Shown: positions 53,628 to 61,869 of the stretch, in pieces
Position numbering within the stretch: the stretch's first letter is position 1
How the letters are laid out: each line of letters begins with the position of its first letter
Source: Scolanthus callimorphus
Lineage: Eukaryota > Cnidaria > Anthozoa > Actiniaria > Edwardsiidae
Direction of reading: 5' to 3'
Assembly: GCA_033964015.1 (NCBI GenBank)
Contig: CM066921.1
Span: forward strand, 29,161,918-29,225,917
Length of the DNA: 64,000 nucleotides
Program-made: the position numbers and the translations under genes
Notes under the pieces: model-generated
The model's database searches: none
Told to the model about the DNA's origin: nothing
The model's input: the letters and a program-made list of their open reading frames with translations, nothing else

Positions 53628-55033
53628 TTAAGGGTGTTCGGAAGTTTGGTTGCTAAGTTACGTTTCGTTGCTAGCCAAGATTGCGTGACTTCGGCGGCAG
53701 TCTTTTCTCAAAATCAAACAACGAGATGGTTTTATTTCCAACATATTTTCATTCTGGAGGAATGATTTTTCTAAAGCAACTTCATTTTCCTAAAGTTTAT
53801 TTCATTGTTTTGGTTGTTTTGGAGAAAAAAACGTTCATTTTCATTGTCAAAACAATTGAAAAACATAGTTTTGTTGGAGCGTTTTGCCGTGACTTGTTGT
53901 CTAGGTGCGAACTATAGCGCGGGATTTGTAAAATGTCGCCACTGGAAACTGCCCGAAATTCCGCTGAAGTACCAAAAATTATGGCCAAACTAGCATCAAA
54001 TATATATCTTCTATCATTGTTGTATCTATTGCATTTCAGTTTTTCTGGAATTCTTTACTTTTTGTAGCTTTTCTGAAGAGAAAATATCGTTCGGCGATCG
54101 AGAAAGTTGGCTACTTTGACATAAAATTAACCATTTTCAAAAGTAATTAGCCACTCTGTATAGTAGAAAATCATACCATGCTAGGAAATCATACCGTTAT
54201 TGTTTCTACGGCGTTAAAGAAGAAAGAAACAGTCTAAAATGCCTAAACTGTAGCTTTGTTCAGACTACGAACTTGCAGTCTCTCGAGTGAAGGTTTATAT
54301 ACAATTTCTGAAATCTAATTATTTGATAAAGCATCCGTGGCCGATTGGTAAGGTTTTGGGCTAGGAATCAGAAGGTACCGAGTTCAAACCCTGCGTGCGT
54401 TTCTTTTTCTTTTTCGATTTTTTTGCTTTTTTCGGGTTTGAACTTTCTTTTTCGCTTCTTAAACAATGTTACGATGTATTTCTCATCCATTGCTTGCTTG
54501 ATTTCTATTTTCTGGTGGAAAATAAAATATAAATTTGTTTTACACTTCCTTGGTAACCAAGCCTCCTAGCGCATCAATTCGTGTTTCTTTAAAACACTAA
54601 TTCTCCCGCGAATCTTAATATTTCGCAAATATTTCAAAGCAAATCGATAGAAAAGCATATTGTTCACAAAGTTAAGTATGGATTTGCATTTAGGATAAAA
54701 ATTGCGAAAGTTATAGCCAAATGCGTCCAAAAAAACGACTTTATGCACTCGTCATTTCCTTATTTGAAATCGAAATTGCAAATCCATACTTAACTTTATG
54801 AAGATGCTCATGAAAAATATGTCTATAGCAAAAAATATTCGAAAAACGTCTATTTGAAGGCAAATTAGTCTTTTTTCTACTCCCGGTCACGTGACCATGG
54901 GCGATGACGTCATGATTGGTATTGTTGTCCTTTGATGATGTCATGGCGCAAAATTGGTCATGATTGAGTAATGTGTCGCCGAATTAGAGCTGTTTCAAAT
55001 TTCCCTAGCAACCAAGCTTCCGAACACCCTTAA
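53628..55033. mobile_element. TTAA-flanked 1.4 kb non-autonomous transposon
   Basis: Terminal repeats TTAAGGGTGTTCGGAAG (then tttggttgctaag) and its counterpart ending cttccgaacacccttaa at 55033, about 30 bp. An internal inverted pair (aaagttaagtatggatttgc at 54668 and its complement near 54777) and a tRNA-like segment (54332-54401) lie inside. No transposase. Confidence 0.82.
54332..54401 (+). repeat. tRNA-like sequence with A and B boxes
   Basis: Contains tggccgattggtaagg, similar to a Pol III A box in a tRNA D-arm, and cgagttcaaaccctgc, similar to a B box/T-arm, about 35 bp apart, followed by T-rich sequence. The acceptor stem does not pair, so it is a tRNA-derived SINE or decayed tRNA rather than a working tRNA gene. 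It lies inside the TTAA transposon. Confidence 0.45.
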
Positions 55034-55148
55034 GGATTTTACATAACAAGGCGCCGGGCGTGGGCTTACCAAAGTAAAGTCCGGAGGATCGCTTCCATGC
55101 CATTTTGCTCACATTTTAGAAGACTTAACAACACAATGCGGGACTTAC

Positions 55149-55205
55149 GTCTTTGATTCCTTTGAGAGCCTCTCGTAAATACTTTGAAGCGACAGGAAAA
55201 TTGGA
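55149..55205 (-). CDS. PRKDC: PRKDC exon B (FAT region)
   Basis: 57 nt, exactly 19 codons, reading SNFPVASKYLREALKGIKD. The acceptor is a tttacag tract and the donor is the strong gtaagtcc. The amphipathic helix fits the helical repeats of the FAT domain. Both ends are phase 0, matching the neighbours at 55863-55977 and 53161-53290. Confidence 0.78.
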
Positions 55206-55432
55206 CTGTAAATTCAAAAGAAATGAAAATACTGTTGAAAATAATCTGATGAAACGAGCGTCAACACGTCGTCGAAAGAAGAGAAGGGAAGACGTGACAA
55301 TTGGGAAAAATGCGCAAAATGCGCACTCCACGTACGACGACGTCTTGAAGTCAAGGGGGGTAGGGGTAACTCCACGGTGAGGACTGCGACTTTTGAACTA
55401 TAAGGGATGGAATGTAGATTTCTTAGTCATTA

Positions 55433-55574
55433 GGCTCTTTAAAGGCCCATCACCAACCGGGAGCCTTTGCGCCCCGTTTTCTTTTGTTTTCAAATTGATC
55501 CATTGTTGTTCGGGTGCTCTGATTGGCTAAGAGTCCGCAAAGGCTCTCGGTTGGTGATGGGCCTTTAAAGAGCC
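55433..55574. mobile_element. MITE with 38 bp TIRs
   Basis: Left ggctctttaaaggcccatca (ccaaccg.gagcctttgcg) and right cgcaaaggctctcggttggt (gatgggcctttaaagagcc) are almost perfect inverted repeats. The middle carries a gctctgattggctaa motif. Target duplication not clear. Confidence 0.8.
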
Positions 55575-55862
55575 CATGTCAGCCACTCCCTTGTTATTGT
55601 TTTCGCTCGATATTAGAAGACGAATTACGTGTAGAAATATCTTAATAAACATCTGAAAGCAAAGTTTCAGATTTGATTTGCCAAATTCAATTGATAACAT
55701 TGCTCTAATTTCTCTAAATCAGCCGATGGAAATGGATGCTTTCTCCGACTTGGTATGTTTCTATGCTGTCAAAATGGCGGCTTACAGAGGCTCTTAAAGC
55801 TGATAAGACGTGTTGGTGTGACCTGCCCCGCATCATTTGAGCTATCCATCTCCTACTCTCAC

Positions 55863-55977
55863 CTGTTCCTTGGCTGCGTCCACACTTTTCAGATGCAACA
55901 AGACCTCCTCTCGAGTGACTCTCTCTTTAAGCTTGGCCAGGCTAATCTCCTCTCCATCAACTTCCATGGAATCAGAC
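55863..55977 (-). CDS. PRKDC: PRKDC exon A (FAT region, most upstream exon recognised)
   Basis: 115 nt between a cccgacag acceptor and a gtgagag donor on the minus strand. The frame is open and reads SMEVDGEEISLAKLKERV followed by a charged helix ending in KSVDAAKEQ. One base at the start completes a codon from an upstream exon that I could not identify. It ends on a full codon and joins in frame to the exon at 55149-55205. Assigned to the FAT helical repeats by position and phase rather than by a diagnostic motif. Confidence 0.75.
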
Positions 55978-56033
55978 CTGTCGGGCAGAGAACAAAAAAG
56001 TATCTAGTGGTCAGTTGGACAAGAAAGATTTGA

Positions 56034-57109
56034 AGCCAGGGGGAACTCAGCGTCCCGTCCAAGGAGGAAAAGCCCTTTTCATTTCGCAAATATCAGTCAT
56101 TCTTTCCCAGGAACTCTTCCAACGACATAGGAGTGCAATATAATATTGTTTTGGGCCTGAAAAAGTACTTGGAATATATTGAAAGCGGACCAGTGGATTC
56201 CCTCGAAACCAGTGGGTATATTGTTATTATATTATTGTTATAATAATACACATGAAAAATTTCTGGATTCTGATTGGCTGAGAGCAGTGCAGTTTTTAGG
56301 CAACAAAGTGCCGAAAAAAGGTAACAAAGTGCAGAAATGGTTAACAAAAACATAGAGCTATAAATTATGGAAACTCTGGTTTTTGTTCATGCTCAAATTC
56401 TGCCAGGTTTTGGTCCAGATTTCAATCAAGGAATAATGCGTGCGGCTTGTTCAGTTTGTAAGCAGATTTGTGAATGACTCCTTAGAAATTTTTTCATGTG
56501 TATTATTAATACGAAATCATACGACTTTTCTCGTTCAATTTGGAATTTATTACACTCGTGGGTTTTTCAAAAAGCTCAAATTGCACTCGCCTGCGGCTTG
56601 TGCAATTTTGATACTTTTTGAAAAAAACACTCGTGCAAATAAATTCCAAATTGAACTCGAAGTCGTATGATTTCCTATACTTATTATTGTTATTATTATT
56701 ATTGTTATTAGGTGCCACTATCTGCTATATGTGTAACACTGCGCGCAGCTTAAACACCAGAATTACTTGCCGTTTTAAGGTTTTCGGGTAAAAATCATGT
56801 ATGCGTTCTACTAGTTTTTAATGTGGGCCCACTAAGTGTCAAGCTAGCTTAAGTGTCAAGCTAGTTTTCACTAACTTGTGAAGGTCAATGAATACCTTTG
56901 TTATAAAAATAACTGATACTGGCCAATCAGAAAGTAGCACGACGTAATCGCGTTCCCTAGGGTCCAAGAGGTAAAACAATACACAGTTGGATTCCCATTG
57001 ACAGATAAAAGAACGGAGGAAAAGAAACCTTAAAATAACAAATTTACTTTTATGCTACTTTTCTCCTATCTTTACCACCATTGCTAATGCGAACTAATAA
57101 ATTTCTCAC
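56034..57109. other. Sequence upstream of recognised PRKDC exons
   Basis: Holds a foldback (56513-56674), TTA/TAA microsatellite runs near 56225 and 56690, and otherwise unassigned AT-rich DNA. I looked here for a PRKDC exon feeding exon A and found none convincing. Confidence 0.45.
56513..56674. mobile_element. Foldback MITE, 162 bp
   Basis: The arms gaaatcatacgacttttctc and the complement ending cgaagtcgtatgatttc pair through caatttggaattta and caaattgcactcg to a short cctgcgg loop. Same style as 52884-53067 (ACACTCG...CGGCT...CGTG centre), so probably a related family. Confidence 0.82.
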
Positions 57110-57162
57110 CTGTATACAAGACTTCAGAAAGTATTTGGCTGATGCGGAAAGACGAAGCAATT
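57110..57162 (-). CDS. Candidate upstream PRKDC exon, unconfirmed
   Basis: 53 nt bounded by gaattttag and gtgagaaat on the minus strand. One frame reads LLRLSASAKYFLKSCIQ, an amphipathic helix like those in exons A-E. It ends in phase 0, whereas exon A needs two carried bases, so at least one more exon would have to lie between 55980 and 57107, and I could not find it. It may be chance splice-like sequence. Confidence 0.25.
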
Positions 57163-57299
57163 CTAAAATTCGCACTTATTTTTAATGTTAGTCAAAATTA
57201 TTTTATTATACATCAGCGCCTTTGAAACGTTTAACTTTTCTCTAGCAAAACATTTTCCTTTCGTTTCATAATACTCTGCATAGTAAGAAAAGTAAGAGA

Positions 57300-57625
57300 A
57301 AAAATCTGTTTGCATGATGTTATAGTCCAAAAATTTCTACAAATATCCACTGTTTGAAAAAATAATTTTGAGAAATTGTGAATTTGCATAGACGATCCTA
57401 CAAATTGCAAGTGAGTATTGCTAACGTACCACAGGTATTTGCATACCACTGGCGCCATACTGGGGCCATGAAGAGCTTAATCTAAACATTTCTACAAATA
57501 TCCACTTTTTAAAATTATTTAACTTTAAGAATTTGTATACGCTACTCTTCAAACTGCAAACGATTCTTTCTGACGCACCGCAGGTATTTCAATACCAATA
57601 ATACCATAATGGGGCCATTTCACTG
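57300..57625. repeat. Diverged tandem duplication, about 150 bp unit
   Basis: Two copies share ttctacaaatatccact, a gcaaattt/gaatttg block, ccacaggtattt/ccgcaggtattt, and close with at(a)ctggggccat or taatggggccat. No coding potential. Confidence 0.6.
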
Positions 57626-58059
57626 CTCTAGAGGAGTTTGGTAACCAACGGGGGATTTCATTTAGTACGCTATCTAAAGAATGACTGAAGCTAATGTGTG
57701 TCTCGTTAACGCTTTCAAGATTTCAAGTAATTTAATTATTCCTTCATGATCAGTTACCCAATTTCTGCAAACGACCCGATCAGAATGGCGATATATTTTA
57801 CAACCCTGCGCGACCAAACTAAAAATGTGCATCCTTTTATGCCTACACTTGCCCCTTTTATGTCATAGTTCTCAGGCAAGTTTAGGAGATCTAACTTTAA
57901 ATATTCGAATTTCGAAGCTAAAGTATTACAATTCATCCAGACCAACAATTTGTTTATTCATGATTTTACGCAGTTGAATATTGATATTAAATCATGCATT
58001 AATGAATTCAATAATCGATTCTCGAGGGGCACGTTCGTAGCACATTAGTTTTTTTTATG

Positions 58060-58293
58060 AACATATATAACATGTTTTTACAGTAATAGTAGACACCCTC
58101 CTAGTTATAAAGGAGTTTTTCTACTTGCAATATTTTGTGAGCATAATAGTCAAACGGGCTTCTCCACGAGGGAGCGTTTTTCTTAGCACAATATTTTTCT
58201 ATAAACATATGTTACAGTTTTTAAAGTTATAGTAGAGACCCTCCTTGTTATAAAGTATTTTTTTCTTCTTGCAATACTTTTTGTGCACAACTG
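58060..58293. repeat. Tandem duplication at the 3' side of GPCR 2
   Basis: Two units of about 145 bp share tataacatg/tatgttac, cagt..tagtaga(c/g)accctcct, gttataaa and cttgcaatatttt. A third copy of the gttatagtagagaccct core occurs at 60223-60252. It lies in what would be the 3'UTR of the minus-strand GPCR gene. Confidence 0.6.
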
Positions 58294-59373
58294 TCAATTA
58301 CACTTTTCCACGCTCCCCTCCCTAGCGCCATTCTCGGTACCCTCAATCACCGTCACACGCATGCTCAATGAGGGTTCACCTCTGCTGAATAGCACTCCAC
58401 CTGCCTCGCTAGAGTTCCATCCAAAAAACTTTATCACTGCACGCTTAAAGTCTCTGTTTCTGTAGCAGTAGATTAGAGGATTGGTCAAGGAAGTGACTAG
58501 TAAGAAAGTCTCAATCCACGGCAAAATAACATACGAGATCGCACTATTCGATACACAAGACTCGCCTAGTATTACAGTTAGTAAAAGTAGAACAGCGAAA
58601 GGGCCGAAGCTGAAGATGAGACATCCTATTAATATGGCGGTTGTTTTCACGGCTTTGTTTCCTCTCCGCTTTTTGTACACCTCTGTAGAAGAATAGGTCT
58701 GCGCTGCTGCGATAACTATCTTTTGTTTGCGCACTAGAAGCAACATTCGCATGTTCCAGTATAATAAAAGAGCAGCCTCGTGGAAAAGGTAACATAAGCA
58801 TGTTATTTTCCAACCAAACACAAAGGATTCACTGCGCACGTCTGCAAACCTAAGAAGCGCAAGTCCACAGTCAAAGAGAAGGCAAAATATAGCAGATACA
58901 ACGAGTTTGGTGCTAGTTATATGGACAGGGTACTTGTAAGGCTCCATCACAGCAATATATCTATCATAGGTCACCACAACGGTGTAATCAAATGACGAAT
59001 ACACCATCATATACATAAGCACGTAGAATGCATTCTCCAGATAGCAATGAGGTTCCCTTTGGTACAACCGAGTGATTTCTTTTGCTAGAAAAAGAGGTTG
59101 AGTGATTGCGCCGTTAAGGAGATCAGGAATGGCGCGTAAAGACAGTGCAATGTTCGAGTTCCAGCTGCGAAGGTACGCGTTTGAAGCGATGAGCCTTATG
59201 ACTAGTGCGTTTAGAAAAACCGTGAAAGGAAGTGTTATAACATTCAAGACAACCGTGACAAGCGACGAAGCGAAGGTGGATGTTTCTAGTGCCACAGAGC
59301 TCCACATCACAATACCAATGCTTGCACATTTTTCTCCTTGATTGACAGAGAAATTTGCAGAGCTTGAATTCAT
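58294..59373 (-). CDS. Class A GPCR, intronless (359 residues)
   Basis: Seven-transmembrane receptor with unknown ligand. I chose the ATG at 59373 (MNSSSANFSVNQGEK), which gives a short glycosylated extracellular N-terminus; an upstream in-frame ATG at 59589 would add 72 residues with no family counterpart. TM1 carries the conserved Asn (FLNALVIRLI), and TM3 ends in YDRYIAV, an intact DRY. TM6 lacks the CWxP Trp (FSFGPF), and TM7 has NPLIY. The extracellular Cys in HCYLENAFY near TM3 can pair with an ECL2 Cys. A basic third loop (KKRRGNKAVK) suits G-protein coupling. Cnidarian-type orphan receptor; it may lie in an upstream PRKDC intron or beyond the gene. Confidence 0.87.
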   Translation of the reverse strand: MNSSSANFSVNQGEKCASIGIVMWSSVALETSTFASSLVTVVLNVITLPFTVFLNALVIRLIASNAYLRSWNSNIALSLRAIPDLLNGAITQPLFLAKEITRLYQREPHCYLENAFYVLMYMMVYSSFDYTVVVTYDRYIAVMEPYKYPVHITSTKLVVSAIFCLLFDCGLALLRFADVRSESFVFGWKITCLCYLFHEAALLLYWNMRMLLLVRKQKIVIAAAQTYSSTEVYKKRRGNKAVKTTAILIGCLIFSFGPFAVLLLLTVILGESCVSNSAISYVILPWIETFLLVTSLTNPLIYCYRNRDFKRAVIKFFGWNSSEAGGVLFSRGEPSLSMRVTVIEGTENGAREGSVEKCN

Positions 59374-60242
59374 GACGAAAATGTTGTGACGAGGTGTGAC
59401 CGATGGCAGTGACTGACGACTCTCTTTCCAAGACAGCGATGCAATAAACGCAACTTGCTGAAAAGGAACGTTTTTGCGCAGCGACCCACCTGGCGGAGTT
59501 TTCTTCAAAAGCAGACTAATGATCTTGATTATACTGTAAACCAAGATGTAATTCATTCGGAAATGAATGTATTTTCTTTCTACAAACACAATGCAAAATT
59601 CGACCCATGAATGTAATTGTTCACGCAGGGTTCTTATATTTCCAGTGAAAAAATAAACATTAAAAAAGTGGCAGCCTTTCGTCGTGATGTTGAGTCAAGC
59701 CAATTAGAAACAAGAAATATTAAAACTCCTAAACACAAATTACAACTACAGCTTTTCGAAAAGAAAATGAAATAAAAGAAGAGTTGCATAAGTAACAATA
59801 AAAAGAAAGCGCGTCTCATTTATCCCATTTTTTGTTTTTAACGTTTACCATTTGGCAGGGAACAAGTGGAATTTACACAGAAGATGACGTAATAAGAAAC
59901 GGGCAGGTGTCAATAATAACTATCAGTCGTCTTACCAGGGAAGTTCGATGATTAATTATTATTATTTGGAGGCACCAGAAACAGATTAGAACGAGGTCGC
60001 TGTTACTGTTATTGTGAGTGAAAAACCGAAATCATTTTTTTCAACGCTGTACAGCTGGATTTGATAATAACTTTTTATGCAGATGAACCAGGGAGTGATT
60101 AAGTCTAGAATCTGATGAGCCAAGCAGAGTTCAAACGTGCTACACTTCCATCGGTGAAATACTTTGTTCTTTTTGGTTGATTTTTATCAAACCGATTTAG
60201 AGAGTATTGCTATAAGAACAGTTATAGTAGAGACCCTACTTG

Positions 60243-60430
60243 TTATAAAGTCCCGTAGTGTGCCCGCCCTTGGGGTTCTACGCGCTCTGTCCACCTCCCT
60301 GAGAACAAATGCCTTTTCGTAGCCCCTATCAACCAGATAGCCGCACAGCTCAGCCGCACAGCTCATCCACCCTCTGCTCAAACAGATGGTCTTCGGAACA
60401 GATACGGCGTATAAGGAGGGCCTGTCCAAA
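60243..60430 (-). pseudogene. Retroelement (Penelope-like or similar) RT fragment
   Basis: The minus frame reads AAELCGYLVDRGYEKAFVLR then EVDRARRTPR, resembling the helix-rich segment after the RT core in Penelope-like/DIRS-type elements where RGY is followed by a basic helix. About 60 residues only and no catalytic motif, so family is uncertain. Confidence 0.35.
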
Positions 60431-60486
60431 CGGGATACCTTTTTACAGGAGTTTGGGTGACATGACGTGTGAAAGAGTTACTAGTA

Positions 60487-60768
60487 CTTATTGTAGAGTA
60501 GCTTGGGTAGTGCACTTATTGTAGAGTAGCTTGGGTAGTGTGCACTTATTGTAGAGTAGCTTGGGTGGTGCACTTATGGTAGAGTAGCTTGGGTGGTGCA
60601 CTTATTGTAGAGTAGCTTGGGTGGTGCACTTATTGTAGAGTAGCTTGGGTGGTGCACTTATTGTAGAGTAGCTTGGGTGGTGCACTTATTGTAGAGTAGC
60701 TTGGGTGGTGCACTTATTGTAGAGTAGCCTGGATGGTGCACTTATTGTAGAGTAGCCTGGGTGGTGCA
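60487..60768. repeat. 28 bp tandem array, about 10 copies
   Basis: Unit cttattgtagagtagcttgg followed by gtggtgca (28 bp). One early copy has two extra bases (gtgtgca), and single substitutions mark others (atggtaga; cctggatgg). It ends in ggtgcaccacgg, giving a short ggtgcacc palindrome. Confidence 0.93.
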
Positions 60769-61869
60769 CCACGGCTGCTCCCGAGGGGACTTTTAGTTCA
60801 AGCTCATTATTATTCATACAGCGTATTGATTTGAGCCCACGGGCAGCATTGGTAGCGGTCTTCCCCCTGGCTCAATGAAAAAACAAAGATGGCGCCCAAG
60901 GCACAAACAGCTTCCACGCGTATTACCCATTTGTTTACGGTTCAAACGAAGTGTTTTGGGACAAGGATAACATTGAAATAGTAGCAGACTAAAAGATATA
61001 ATGTCAACTAAATTCGAAGAGACAAAATAACAGCAATCTAATGTGCATTGACCTCAAACCACGCATGAACAATTGGACACACGTATTCTATCATATCTAG
61101 TGTTCTCGGGCCACAAACAAGGTTATGTCAAGATTACAGCCACGATAGCTTGACTTTGTGATTTTTCTGGGAACTAAGGATCAGCACATGCTATTTGAAG
61201 GGTATTCAGCTTCAGCTAGAAGAGGTAGGTTCGATGCTAGGAATTCGTTGCAACCTGTTTTGATTTTTTTTCGACGAGCGCCACAAGTGGTACTACGCAG
61301 GCTCGTCGAAAGATAAGTAAGCTTTCTTAAAGCGTACAATGCAATGGTTGAAAGTTTCTCATTATCCCGCAGATCTGTGTTTTGTCTCTGGTATTCAGAA
61401 GATTAAAATGAAAGTGCACTTGCACCCTATTAAAAATGTTTGGAGTGTTAGGATTTTTTAGGGATTCTCTGCAGTTTATTGTTCACAACAGATGTAAGGA
61501 AAGATACACCTGTTGCAACCCCTGAAACCAGAGAAAACAAACTGCAGCTGTACCTTATTGATTATATGTAGAAATTCATCAGGTTAGCAGGGGAAAGGAA
61601 TACTTCGAGCATCTGATCTCCAAAAATTAGATGAGATCAAAATATCGATGTTTATAGAATTTATCTAAACTGCCTTTGCAATCCTGAATTCAGTTTGTTT
61701 GCTACATTTTCCCTTTCAGAGCCTTGTTTTCTTCTTCAGGATCCATGCTCTAGACAGAGGAGGCAAAATGTTGCCACAACATGGAGTGACACTGTGGATT
61801 TGTTCATAGTACTTTCTTGAGAAATGACTACCCTCCTTGTTCTTCAATGAACCCTAATGAAAATGGCCA

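Larger units (their letters stand above)
541..55977 (-). other. PRKDC: PRKDC (DNA-PKcs) gene span, partial, 16 exons recognised
   Basis: This is the span of a multi-exon gene for the DNA-dependent protein kinase catalytic subunit, the nuclear PI3K-like kinase that Ku recruits to broken DNA ends in non-homologous end joining. Sixteen exons (listed separately) total 1723 nt, about 574 residues, and join with consistent phases and GT-AG borders. Their conceptual protein follows the vertebrate DNA-PKcs order: a FAT-region stretch, the FPRLLQ segment, the VPCW segment, the SSESF segment, the PGNLKEYSPW segment, the PLPEYHVKIAGFDE segment, then RRPKR and [10 protein letters not shown] at the kinase N-lobe. 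The catalytic loop and FATC lie beyond the left edge. Introns reach about 15 kb and carry three opposite-strand genes and most of the mobile DNA in the window. Family assignment is strong; exact exon ends rest on splice consensus only. Confidence 0.93.

Noticed and set aside
54332..54401. Functional tRNA gene
   Set aside because: A and B boxes are present but acceptor and anticodon stems do not pair; more likely SINE-derived.
58544..58813. Overlapping open frames in GPCR 2
   Set aside because: Alternative-frame shadows of the receptor coding sequence.
59374..59589. 72-residue N-terminal extension of GPCR 2
   Set aside because: Adds a hydrophobic, Lys-rich segment with no receptor counterpart; the internal ATG at 59373 gives a normal class A N-terminus with sequons.
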